NCBI GenBank assembly: GCA_947645965.1
Contig: CANSES010000004.1
Coordinates: forward strand, 1 to 59,706
Direction: 5' to 3'
From: an uncultured Enterorhabdus sp.
Lineage (GTDB): Bacteria > Actinomycetota > Coriobacteriia > Coriobacteriales > Eggerthellaceae
Length of the DNA stretch: 59,706 nt
A model generated the notes under the pieces. That model made no database searches and had not been told where the DNA came from. It was given only the letters and a program-made list of their open reading frames with translations. A program made the translations under genes and the position numbers. Of the stretch, positions 41,862-49,532 are shown piece after piece; within the stretch, counting starts at the first letter, position 1; each line of letters opens with the position of its first letter.

Positions 41862-42485
41862 ATGACGCAATATGGCTTTTACATCGACAGCTCGCGCTGC
41901 ACGGGATGCAAGACCTGCGAGCTGGCTTGCAAGGACTACAACGATCTGGGCCCCGACATCGCCTTCCGCAAGGTGATGGACTTCGAGGGCGGAACGTGGA
42001 CGTCGGACGCCAACGGGTGCTGGACCACCGACACCTTCGGCTACGCGCTGTCCGACGGCTGCAACCACTGCGACAACCCGGCCTGCGTGGAGATCTGCCC
42101 CACCGGCTCGCTCATCAAGGACGAGGAGACCGGCTTCGTAGGCGTGGATACCGCCACGTGCATCGGCTGCGGAAGCTGCACCACAGCCTGCCCCTACGGC
42201 GCCCCGAAGCTCGACGAGGAGGCTTCGGGCTGCGTGAAGTGCGACGGTTGCAAGGAACGCGTGCTTGCCGGCGGCCGCCCTATCTGCGTGGACGCCTGCC
42301 CGGTGCGCGCCCTCGACTTCGGCACCATCGACGAGCTGCGCGCGGCCTATGGCGACCTGAGCGATCTGGCCCCGCTGGCCGACTCGGCGATGACGGGCCC
42401 CAATCTGGTCATCAAGCCGCCGACGGCAGCGGATTCCCCGTCCATCGATACGGGCTTCTTGGCCAACCCGCTCGAAGTAGCCTAG
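41862..42485 (+). CDS. DmsB-like FeS subunit, first copy
   Basis: This is a 207-residue electron-transfer subunit with four 4Fe-4S motifs: CTGCKTCELAC (13-23), CNHCDNPACVEIC, CIGCGSCTTAC and CVKCDGCKER with CVDAC. Like E. coli DmsB it has no signal peptide and would be co-exported with the Tat-carrying catalytic subunit (hitch-hiker export). The start follows AAAGGAG, 28 bp after the DmsA stop. A GC-rich hairpin separates it from the second DmsB copy. Confidence 0.9.
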   Translation: MTQYGFYIDSSRCTGCKTCELACKDYNDLGPDIAFRKVMDFEGGTWTSDANGCWTTDTFGYALSDGCNHCDNPACVEICPTGSLIKDEETGFVGVDTATCIGCGSCTTACPYGAPKLDEEASGCVKCDGCKERVLAGGRPICVDACPVRALDFGTIDELRAAYGDLSDLAPLADSAMTGPNLVIKPPTAADSPSIDTGFLANPLEVA

Positions 42486-42500
42486 AAGACAATGTTTTCA

Positions 42501-42522
42501 GGGCCCCTCCCCGGAGGGGCCC
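42501..42522 (+). terminator. Intra-operon GC hairpin
   Basis: GGGCCCCTCC (42501-42510) and GGAGGGGCCC (42513-42522) form a near-loopless 10-bp stem, flanked by TTTTC upstream and CTTGT downstream. It lies between the two DmsB-like genes and could attenuate or stabilise the transcript. Confidence 0.5.
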
Positions 42523-42545
42523 CTTGTCATGAAGGGAGAGCGGCG

Positions 42546-43160
42546 ATGGAGTACGGATTCTTCTTCGACGGAACGCGCTGCACGGGATGCAAGACCTGCG
42601 AGGCCGCCTGCAAGGACTACCACGACCTGGACGCCTCCCTGACCTATCGGCGCATCTACGATTACGAAGGAGGCACCTGGGACGTCTGCGACGACGGCAG
42701 CGTGGCCCATCATACGTGGGCCTACAGCGTTTCGCTGTCTTGCTGCCACTGCGGCGAGGCCATCTGCGTGCAAGTGTGCCCCACCGGTGCCATGCACAAA
42801 GAGCCCGAGGGGATCGTACGCGTCGACCACCATGTCTGCGTCGGCTGCGGCTACTGCGAGATCGCCTGCCCCTATCACGCGCCCCACGTGAGCGTCGAGA
42901 CCAAGCAGAGCGAGAAATGCGACGGCTGCTACGACCGCCTTCAAGCGGGGAAGGCGCCGATGTGCGTGGCCGCCTGCCCTGTGAGAGCCTTGGACTTCGG
43001 CCCCTTTGACAAGCTGAGCGTCCAAGCAGGCTGCGTCCGTGCCGTAGCTCCGCTGCCCGCGGAAACCTTCACTGACCCCCATCTGGCCATTCGCCCCGCG
43101 TCCTGCGCTCAGCCGCCCGACGACCGCGCGGGATTCGTCGCCAACCCCCAGGAGGTGTAG
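42546..43160 (+). CDS. DmsB-like FeS subunit, second copy
   Basis: This 204-residue protein parallels the preceding DmsB-like one: CTGCKTCEAAC, CCHCGEAICVQVC, CVGCGYCEIAC and CDGCYDRL with CVAAC. The start at 42546 follows GAAGGGAG. The two copies share the same N-terminal pattern (YGFFxDxxRCTGCKTCE) but differ in the middle, consistent with an old duplication rather than a recent one. The six-base gap to the DmsC gene indicates that it is the copy coupled to the anchor. Whether both copies assemble in one complex or alternate is unknown. Confidence 0.88.
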   Translation: MEYGFFFDGTRCTGCKTCEAACKDYHDLDASLTYRRIYDYEGGTWDVCDDGSVAHHTWAYSVSLSCCHCGEAICVQVCPTGAMHKEPEGIVRVDHHVCVGCGYCEIACPYHAPHVSVETKQSEKCDGCYDRLQAGKAPMCVAACPVRALDFGPFDKLSVQAGCVRAVAPLPAETFTDPHLAIRPASCAQPPDDRAGFVANPQEV

Positions 43161-43165
43161 CGCCC

Positions 43166-44029
43166 GTGCCCACTGGCTTTCACATTCAGCTGCTCTTGTT
43201 CACGGCTCTTTCGCCGGCAGGGGCCGTGGCTTTCATCTTGGTCGCCTTGCGCATCCTCAGCGCACCGCGCGACGCGTCGTGGCTGTTCCGCCTCCAACGC
43301 AGTCTGCTTATTCCCATCGCCCTGTGCATGCTGGGGCTCGTGATCGCGGCCACCCATCTGGGCACGCCGCGCAACGCGCTGTACGTACTGCTCGGCGTGG
43401 GGCGCTCGCCGCTCTCCAACGAAATGGCGGCCACCTTGGCGTTCCTCTCCCTCGCCTGGCTGTTCTGGCTGAGCTTGGCCACCCGCCGTTTGCCCCTCGT
43501 CGTGGGAAAGGCCTGGCTCGCCGTCACCTGCGTTGCCGCCTGCATCATGATATACGCCGTATCGGTAGCCTACTCCATTCCCACAGTGCCCGTGTGGAAT
43601 CTGCCCATCTCGCCGGCGCTCTGCTGGTTCTCGGCCCTCGTGCTGGGAGCGCCCCTGGCCCTGCTCACTTTGGGTGTCGCCGGAGCCCCGCTTCCGCGCC
43701 CGGCAGCGCGGGCCATCGTGGGCGTCCAGGCACTCGGCACCGTGGCGGAATGGGGAGCCATGGCACTGCTCCACCGGTCGCTCGCTCCCATCAGCAGCGC
43801 CCTTATCAGCGCCGATGCCCTCGTGCCGCACTTCTGGTGGTTCGTGGGCGGCTTCGCTCTTCTGGCCGGAGCCTCTATCGCTTTGGTCCTGCGCGCTCAA
43901 ACGCCCCGCGTAAGCGAGCAACCGCGGACAGTCCAATGCCACCTCGCCGCGGCAACCGCGTTGGCCGTCGGGGCCGTCATAAGTGTGCGCGTCCCGTTCT
44001 ATGTGCTGTCTCTGACCGTGGGAGTGTGA
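43166..44029 (+). CDS. DmsC-like membrane anchor
   Basis: This is a 287-residue protein with eight hydrophobic helices. The pattern HLGTPRNALYVLLGVGRSPLSNE matches the DmsC LGxPxRA segment (shown as HLGTPRNALY and SPLSNE), and the first helix begins LLLFTALSPAGAV. It should oxidise menaquinol and feed the DmsB-DmsA unit. It is the last gene of the operon and starts at a GTG at 43166 with AGGAGGTG. Copy D of the dispersed repeat follows at 44075 and may act as terminator. Confidence 0.84.
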   Translation: MPTGFHIQLLLFTALSPAGAVAFILVALRILSAPRDASWLFRLQRSLLIPIALCMLGLVIAATHLGTPRNALYVLLGVGRSPLSNEMAATLAFLSLAWLFWLSLATRRLPLVVGKAWLAVTCVAACIMIYAVSVAYSIPTVPVWNLPISPALCWFSALVLGAPLALLTLGVAGAPLPRPAARAIVGVQALGTVAEWGAMALLHRSLAPISSALISADALVPHFWWFVGGFALLAGASIALVLRAQTPRVSEQPRTVQCHLAAATALAVGAVISVRVPFYVLSLTVGV

Positions 44030-44074
44030 GAGCCCGAAGGTCTTCCGCCGCCGCCTTCTGCACCGTTGGCCTCC

Positions 44075-44155
44075 CGTAGGGACGGCCTTGAGGCCGCCCG
44101 CAACCAGATAGGTCTTGCTGAACCGAAGACGGGCGGGCTGAAGCCCGCCCCTACG
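44075..44155. repeat. Dispersed palindromic repeat, copy D
   Basis: This 81-bp unit CGTAGGGACGGCC to CCGCCCCTACG has two terminal hairpins and a middle like that of copy C. It lies between the convergent DmsC-like and dGTPase genes. Confidence 0.75.
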
Positions 44156-44183
44156 GGCGCTCCCGCCCGCGCCCCTTCCCCAG

Positions 44184-45227
44184 CTAGTACGACAGGGCGT
44201 GGGGGATGAACAGGCGCTGGTAGGTAGCCGTGGCGTAGCGGTCGGTCATGCCAGCGATGTAATCGGTCACGGCGCGCAGGTCGTCGCCCTCGGAGATGGC
44301 GCGGTAATCCTCGGGCACCTCTTCGATATGGACCACGTAGTAGTCGAACAAGTCTCCGATCAGGTGCGTCGCCTTCTCCACTTCCGCCATCACCGGCTCG
44401 GCGGTGTACACGTTGGCGAACAAAAACGCGCGCAGCTCCATCATGGCGTCCCATACCGGCTCGCTCATGCGAATGTCGCCGACGGCCGCCGAGGTTTCCA
44501 CCATGTCGCGCACCAGGGTCTCGATGCGCGCGGAATGATCGGTCCCGAGCACCGCGTGGGTGCTGGCCGGCAGGTCGGCCTCGCGCAGAATGCCCGCGCG
44601 GATGGCGTCGTCGATGTCGTGGTTCACGTAGGCGATGCGGTCGGCCGTGCCCACGATGCGGCCCTCCAGGGTTTCCGCCCGCAGGTCCCCAGTGTGGTTC
44701 AGGATGCCGTCGCGCACCTCGAAGGTGAGGTTCAGGCCCGCGCCGCCGTTCTCGATGCGCTCCACCACCCGCACCGACTGCTCGTTGTGGCGGTACAGCG
44801 CCGCGGCCGCCGAGCTTTCCGGATCGATGCCCGCATGGCGCGCCAGAGCTGCCGAGAGCGCCGCCTCGCCCGTATGGCCAAAGGGGGTATGGCCCAAGTC
44901 GTGGCCGAGGGAGATGGCCTCGGTCAGGTCCTCGTTCAGCCCGAGGGCCCGCGTGATGGTGCGGGCGATCTGCGCCACTTCCAGCGTGTGGGTCAACCGC
45001 GTGCGGAAATGATCGCCCTCGGAAGCGAGGAACACCTGGGTCTTGTGGGACAGCCGGCGAAACGACTTCGCGTGCAGAATCTTGTCGCGGTCGCGCTGGT
45101 AGTCGGTGCGCAGTACGTCCGGATCGCTCGAACGCGCCCGACCCTCGCTCTCCTCGGCGAACGCGGCATCCTCCGACAGCGCCGTCCGCTCGCGCTGCTG
45201 CTGATCCTCGCGGGTGATGATACGCAT
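44184..45227 (-). CDS. dgt: Deoxyguanosinetriphosphate triphosphohydrolase-like protein
   Basis: This is a 347-residue HD-domain enzyme. The HD metal ligands are His80 (RLTHTLEV), His109-Asp110 (LGHDLGHTPFGH) and Asp204 (YVNHDIDD), all intact. The N-terminal RSSDPDVLRTDYQRDRDKIL (in part) and SFRRLSHKTQVF segments are typical of the Dgt family, which cleaves dNTPs to deoxynucleoside and triphosphate and helps balance dNTP pools. The length fits the shorter type-2 subfamily found in Actinobacteria, usually encoded near dnaG. No dnaG is seen here. The start follows AAGGGGGG. Confidence 0.92.
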   Translation of the reverse strand: MRIITREDQQQRERTALSEDAAFAEESEGRARSSDPDVLRTDYQRDRDKILHAKSFRRLSHKTQVFLASEGDHFRTRLTHTLEVAQIARTITRALGLNEDLTEAISLGHDLGHTPFGHTGEAALSAALARHAGIDPESSAAAALYRHNEQSVRVVERIENGGAGLNLTFEVRDGILNHTGDLRAETLEGRIVGTADRIAYVNHDIDDAIRAGILREADLPASTHAVLGTDHSARIETLVRDMVETSAAVGDIRMSEPVWDAMMELRAFLFANVYTAEPVMAEVEKATHLIGDLFDYYVVHIEEVPEDYRAISEGDDLRAVTDYIAGMTDRYATATYQRLFIPHALSY

Positions 45228-45371
45228 GGGACCCCCCTTCCCGCCCGAGCTAGATCCGAACCAATGCCCGAGTTAACGCCCAAGCCTTCCCGTCGCCTTC
45301 AGTGTAGCAGAGCCGGCCGCGACGAAACGCGTAGCGGCGACCTCGCCACCAGTTATCACGCTTTTCTGCGC

Positions 45372-45483
45372 CAAAAGTGCGATTATCAGAACCCTCGTGA
45401 TGAAAAATCGGCTTTTCCCGCCACTTCAGTTCTGAAAATCGCACTTTTGAGGCCTCTTGGGGGCTTTGAGGTTCTGATAATCG
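45372..45483. repeat. Three-part inverted repeat in the dGTPase to MFS gap
   Basis: CAAAAGTGCGATT-aTCAGAAC (45372-45392) and its reverse complement (45429-45449) match at 20 of 21 positions. A third partial copy, GTTCTGATAATCG, lies at 45471-45483. No gene is present in 45228-45492. It could be a miniature inverted-repeat element, a terminator, or an RNA structure. Confidence 0.65.
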
Positions 45484-45492
45484 TCATTACGG

Positions 45493-46776
45493 TCATTTCA
45501 CGGAAGTACCTGCGGAAGCCGCACCCCCGTCGCGCCGCTGCGCGCGCTTGCGGCGGCCGAGCACGAACAGCACCAGGGCCGCGCTGACGAGGCTGCCCGC
45601 GGCGAACACGGCGAAGGCCGCCTCGTAGGTGCCCGTGACCGCTTTCAGAGCCCCGGGCAGCGCGTTGAAGACGAAGCCGCCGAAGGCGTAGGCGATCATG
45701 AAGTCGCGCACGTTGTCCATCTGCTCGGCCGGCGACGACAGCTCCAGCGACCACACCGACAGTCCCGTGGTGGAAAGAGAGCAGCCAGCCCCGAAGAGCA
45801 CCGCCGCCGCGCAAGCCACAGCCACGCCGCCGATGCCCACCAAGGCGCAGAGCGCCGCTCCGGCCACGAGGGCCGCGAAGAACAGGGCCGAGGCCGCCCG
45901 AGTGCCGATGATGTCGAACAGCTTCCCCGACAGGAACTTGCCCAGGGCAAGAGAGGCCCCGAGCAGGGCCGTCACCGTCGCTGCCGCGGACAGGTCGATG
46001 CCCGAGGTGGACAGCAGCACCGAGAAGTACCCGCTGGCCGACACCGCGTCGGCACCCAGCAGGGCTAAGGCCACCCACATAAGCCGCCGCTGGGCCGCGG
46101 GCAGGGGCGCCGGGGCCTCGAAGGCCCGGGCCGCCGCCTCCCGAGCGGCTAGCCTTTTGCTGCGCGGGGGCTTCTTCGTCACCTGGAAAGGCTTCATGCC
46201 CAGCTGCTGGGGCGTCGATCGCACGAAGGCGAACACCAGAAGGCCCAGCCCCGCGGCCACCGCCGCCACGACGAAGAAGGCGGCGGCCAACGACGTGCAG
46301 CGCACGAGCGGCGCCACCGCCAGGGGCACGAGCATGCCCGCCGCGCCGCTGCCCACCCCGGCAATACCCGCGGCCGTGCCCACATCGCCGGCGAACCAGT
46401 TCCCGATGAGCGCCGTGGAGGCCACCACGCCGCCGAGCCCGTAGCCCACGCCGGTCAGCACGCTGCCCGCGCAGTACAGCCACAGCCGATCGACCGCCAG
46501 GCCGTACAGGACGAACCCGGCCACGGTGAGCAGGGTGGCCGTGGCCACGCCCCAGCGCAGATCGAGCCGCTTGTAGTAGGGCGTCACCGCGAAGATGGCC
46601 AGAAACGACACGGCCGTGCGCACCAGCAGCACCGCCGCCACGCCTCCATCGCCCACGCCCGGCACCCGCACCAGATAGGATTGCCACACGTTGAAGGAAG
46701 TAGATGGCAGCCCCTGGTTCACGAACATAATGAGAAAGCAGCACGCCACGATAATGGCCGAGTAATGCTTCTTCAC
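45493..46776 (-). CDS. MFS transporter, OFA/oxalate-formate antiporter-like
   Basis: This is a 427-residue permease with about twelve hydrophobic segments. The N-terminal half has GLPSTSFNVWQSYL and VGYGLGGVVASTALIGNWF, followed by AGIAGVGSGAAGMLVP, a pattern I associate with the monocarboxylate/oxalate-formate antiporter branch. A basic cytoplasmic loop (KKPPRSKRLAARE) lies between the two halves. It may exchange small organic acids, but no substrate residue is diagnostic. The start is a GTG at 46776 with GGGAGG close by. It is monocistronic, with a half copy of the dispersed repeat upstream. Confidence 0.78.
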   Translation of the reverse strand: MKKHYSAIIVACCFLIMFVNQGLPSTSFNVWQSYLVRVPGVGDGGVAAVLLVRTAVSFLAIFAVTPYYKRLDLRWGVATATLLTVAGFVLYGLAVDRLWLYCAGSVLTGVGYGLGGVVASTALIGNWFAGDVGTAAGIAGVGSGAAGMLVPLAVAPLVRCTSLAAAFFVVAAVAAGLGLLVFAFVRSTPQQLGMKPFQVTKKPPRSKRLAAREAAARAFEAPAPLPAAQRRLMWVALALLGADAVSASGYFSVLLSTSGIDLSAAATVTALLGASLALGKFLSGKLFDIIGTRAASALFFAALVAGAALCALVGIGGVAVACAAAVLFGAGCSLSTTGLSVWSLELSSPAEQMDNVRDFMIAYAFGGFVFNALPGALKAVTGTYEAAFAVFAAGSLVSAALVLFVLGRRKRAQRRDGGAASAGTSVK

Positions 46777-46843
46777 CGCCCCTCCCTTCCATCCGCAGTC
46801 ACGGCGTCCAACCCACGGCACGGCCGCAGAGTCCGGTGACCTC

Positions 46844-46871
46844 CGTAGGGGCGGCCTTCAGCCCGCCCGCA
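46844..46871. repeat. Dispersed palindromic repeat, half copy E
   Basis: Only the left-hand hairpin is present (CGTAGGGGCGGCCTTCAGCC then CGCCCGC), upstream of the MFS gene. It lies in a 348-bp non-coding stretch (46777-47124) that otherwise holds only the hairpin at 46949-46983. Confidence 0.6.
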
Positions 46872-46948
46872 GCCCATCTGCCATCGCGAGCCCCGCCCGC
46901 AACCGCGAGCCCCGCGCGGCCGTCGAGCCGCCTTCCCCCGTTATACAA

Positions 46949-46983
46949 GATCGGCGCCCCGGAAACCTCCCGGAGCGCCGATC
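46949..46983 (-). terminator. Hairpin downstream of the purine genes
   Basis: GATCGGCGCcCCGG (46949-46962) pairs with CCGGaGCGCCGATC (46970-46983) with one internal mismatch. It lies about 140 bp beyond the AICAR transformylase stop codon on the minus strand; the following sequence is only weakly T-rich. Confidence 0.5.
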
Positions 46984-47124
46984 AGATGCGCGTTCGTTAT
47001 ATACGGAAGCGAAAGACGCCGACATCCCCGCCCGCTGCGGCAACCCTCCCCGTTCACCCTAGGAAGCCAGCAAGGTTCCGCAGCACCAGCTTGCCCGTCG
47101 TCACGTCAGCAACGGCGGAACATC

Positions 47125-48303
47125 CTAGTGGTGGAACAGGCGCATGCCCGTGAAGGCCATGGCGATGCCGTACTTGTTCGCCACCTCGATCACGTTGTCG
47201 TCACGGATGGAGCCGCCAGGCTCGGCGATGTAGGCCACGCCGGACTTGCGGGCGCGCTCCACGTTGTCGCCGAAGGGGAAGAAGGCGTCCGAGCCCACGG
47301 TCACGCCGCTCATCTCGGCGATCCAGGCCTTCTTCTCCTCGCGGGTCAGCGGCTCGGGACGCTCGGTGAACACGCGCTGCCACTCGCCGTCGGCCAGCAC
47401 GTCCTCCCACTCGTCGGAGATGTACACGTCGATGGCGTTGTCGCGGTCGGGACGGCGAATGCCCTCCACGAAGGGCAGCCCCAGCACGCGCGGATGCTGG
47501 CGCAGCCACCAGTTATCGGCCTTGTTGCCGGCCAGACGGGTGCAGTGGATGCGACTCTGCTGGCCCGCGCCCACGCCGATGGCCTGGCCGTCCTTCACAT
47601 AGCACACGGAGTTGGACTGGGTGTACTTCAGCGTGATGAGGGCCACGATCATGTCGATCTTCGCGGACTCGGGAATCTCCTTGTTCTCGGTCACCACGTT
47701 CTCCAGCAGCGCCTCGTTGATCTCGAAGTTGTTGTGGCCCTGCTCGAAGGTGATGCCGAACACGTCCTTCAGCTCGGTCTCGGCCGGCACGTAGTCCGGG
47801 TCGATCTGCACCACGTTGAAGGAGCCCTTACGCTTGGTCTTCAGAATCTCCAGGGCCTCGTCGGTGTAGCCCGGGGCGATGATGCCGTCGGACACCTCGC
47901 CGGCCAGGTAGCGGGCCACATCGGCGTCGCACACATCGGACAGCGCAGCCCAGTCGCCGTAGGAGCACAGACGGTCGGCACCGCGGGCACGGATGTAGGC
48001 GCAGGCGATGGGCGACAGCTCGCCCTCCTCTTCCACGAAGTACATGGCGCGGTCAGTGTCGGACAGGGGATGCCCCACGGCGGCGCCGGCCGGGGACACA
48101 TGCTTGAACGAGGCGGCGGCGGGCAGCCCCGTGGCCTCCTTCAGCTCCTTCACGAGCTGCCAGGAGTTGAAGGCGTCGAGGAAGTTGATGAAGCCGGGCT
48201 TGCCGTTCAGCACCTCAATGGGCAGGTCGCTGCCGTCCTTCATGAAGATGCGCGACGGCTTCTGATTGGGATTGCAGCCGTACTTCAGTTCCAGTTCGTT
48301 CAT
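47125..48303 (-). CDS. purH: Stand-alone AICAR transformylase (PurH transformylase domain only)
   Basis: This is a 392-residue protein corresponding to the formyltransferase half of bifunctional PurH; the IMP cyclohydrolase half is absent. It begins ELELKYGCNPNQKPSRIF, contains SFKHVSPAGAAVG (the catalytic Lys-His region), then KYTQSNSVCYVKDGQAIGVG and GAGQQSRIHCTRLAG, and ends SDAFFPFGDNVERARKSGV and YIAEPGGSIRDD. It transfers the formyl group of 10-formyl-THF to AICAR to make FAICAR. Cyclisation must be done by the upstream PurO-type protein. The two genes run in the same direction, 184 bp apart. The start follows AAGGAGAG. Confidence 0.93.
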   Translation of the reverse strand: MNELELKYGCNPNQKPSRIFMKDGSDLPIEVLNGKPGFINFLDAFNSWQLVKELKEATGLPAAASFKHVSPAGAAVGHPLSDTDRAMYFVEEEGELSPIACAYIRARGADRLCSYGDWAALSDVCDADVARYLAGEVSDGIIAPGYTDEALEILKTKRKGSFNVVQIDPDYVPAETELKDVFGITFEQGHNNFEINEALLENVVTENKEIPESAKIDMIVALITLKYTQSNSVCYVKDGQAIGVGAGQQSRIHCTRLAGNKADNWWLRQHPRVLGLPFVEGIRRPDRDNAIDVYISDEWEDVLADGEWQRVFTERPEPLTREEKKAWIAEMSGVTVGSDAFFPFGDNVERARKSGVAYIAEPGGSIRDDNVIEVANKYGIAMAFTGMRLFHH

Positions 48304-48376
48304 GATCTCTCCTTCGTTATCGCAAGTCGTCGGGGTCGGGCCGCGATGCTCAGTCGCTCAAACAGTCCTCGCTCGG

Positions 48377-48401
48377 CGAAACAGTCCACTGGACTGTTTC
48401 G
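48377..48401 (-). promoter_or_regulatory. Palindrome between purO and purH
   Basis: A perfect 12-bp arm CGAAACAGTCCA, a single central C, and its reverse complement; a further half-site AAACAGTCC lies at 48359-48367. It could be a regulator site or an intercistronic hairpin limiting read-through. Confidence 0.45.
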
Positions 48402-48487
48402 TTCGCTGCGGAACTCGCTTGGTGAGCACCACCCCACGTCCCTCTGCGCTCAACCTTTGTTGAAACGCAGCGAACGGGATTCGCCGC

Positions 48488-49123
48488 TTAGTCCCCGAGG
48501 TTCTTGTTGTAGAGGGTGACGTCACCGTTCACGTTGGCGTAGAGGCTCACCTTGTTCTCGTTGTTCAGGGCCGCCCACAGCGCGTCAGCGGTCGGCAGCG
48601 CGACGGGGATGGGCTCGCCGGCGAAGGTGGGCAGCGGGTTGCCGTCGCCCTGGTAGGTGCTGATGAAGTAGCCGCACCCCTCGTCGGCGCCCTCGTAGGC
48701 GAAGAACTCGCGGATGCAGCGGTCGCCGGCGCCGTGCTTCAGGATGGACATCTCGAAGGAGCCGTCGGGGTTCACGATGGCCGAGATGCGCGGGGTGAAG
48801 TTCGGCGCATCGGGCTCGTACTCGCGGGCCATGCAGCCGGCGCGGAAGTCGCCCGCCTCCACGATGGTGTCGGTCTGGTCGCCGTTGGTGACCACGAGCG
48901 CGTCGCCCATGGTGCGCACGGGATGGTAGATGATGAGGCTCGGGTCCTCCAGCAGGGCCGGGTCGTGGGCCTCGGTGCGGATGCCGTCGGGCTCCACGGC
49001 GAAGATGCGGTTGCGGCTGTTCTGGCTGCGGCCCATGATGAAGTAGTACACGGCGTCCTTGCCCACCACGATGCCGCGGCCCGGGTAGGGGTTGTTCTCC
49101 AGCAACTCGACGAGGTCCTGCAT
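48488..49123 (-). CDS. purO: IMP cyclohydrolase, PurO type
   Basis: This is a 211-residue protein of the archaeal-type IMP cyclohydrolase family. Landmarks are NPYPGRGIVVG at the N-terminus, YFIMGRSQNSRNRIF, IYHPVRTMGDALVVTNGDQTD (in two parts) and YEPDAPNFTPRISA. It closes FAICAR to IMP, the last step of purine synthesis, replacing the missing N-terminal half of PurH. The start at 49123 follows AGAAAGGG. It is controlled by the ZTP riboswitch just upstream and probably co-expressed with the transformylase gene. Confidence 0.9.
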   Translation of the reverse strand: MQDLVELLENNPYPGRGIVVGKDAVYYFIMGRSQNSRNRIFAVEPDGIRTEAHDPALLEDPSLIIYHPVRTMGDALVVTNGDQTDTIVEAGDFRAGCMAREYEPDAPNFTPRISAIVNPDGSFEMSILKHGAGDRCIREFFAYEGADEGCGYFISTYQGDGNPLPTFAGEPIPVALPTADALWAALNNENKVSLYANVNGDVTLYNKNLGD

Positions 49124-49193
49124 AGGCTTCCCTTTCTCTCATGTTGCGCGGTCCACACTTGCGGCCGCCGCCCTCTTCCGCATTCCGCCCATG

Positions 49194-49300
49194 AAAAAGG
49201 GCAAGCCACCCCTGCGAGTGAGCTTGCCCAGACGGTCGGCGGAAATGAACATGCTGCTCCCCCGCGGTTCCCCGCGATTACCCGTCAGTCACAGCACGTT
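49194..49300 (-). promoter_or_regulatory. ZTP (pfl) riboswitch with overlapping intrinsic terminator
   Basis: Read on the minus strand, the conserved TGACTGACGGG (49291-49281) is followed by the hairpin CGCGGGGAACCGCG and GGGGAGCAGC. TGCTG (49296-49292) pairs with CAGCA (49256-49252) as the first helix. The hallmark 3' element CCGTCTGGGCA (49235-49225) lies downstream. GGGCAAGC (49229-49222) also forms a terminator stem with GCTTGCCC (49206-49199) followed by TTTTT. Binding of ZTP or ZMP should hold the 3' element in a pseudoknot, prevent the terminator and switch purO on when folate one-carbon units run short. The rest of 49301-49532 shows a CCGCCGACGG inverted repeat (49332-49382) but no gene. 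Confidence 0.88.
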
Positions 49301-49532
49301 TGCTTCGCCGAGCAGCGTACCACGGTCCCTGCCGCCGACGGAAGAGGCCACCCCCATTCCCCACGGCTTTTCCCGTCGGCGGCGACCGGCGAGGACGCGC
49401 GGCAGCCCCCTTCCCCATGACCCCCTCGGCAACATGGCGGCAACGGTGAGTTAAAGGCTCGGGTATGGCGCGGCGAAACGACGCGCCAGGGAGTAATCTG
49501 AACCTGTCATCCGTCCGAGAGAAGAAGCCTCC

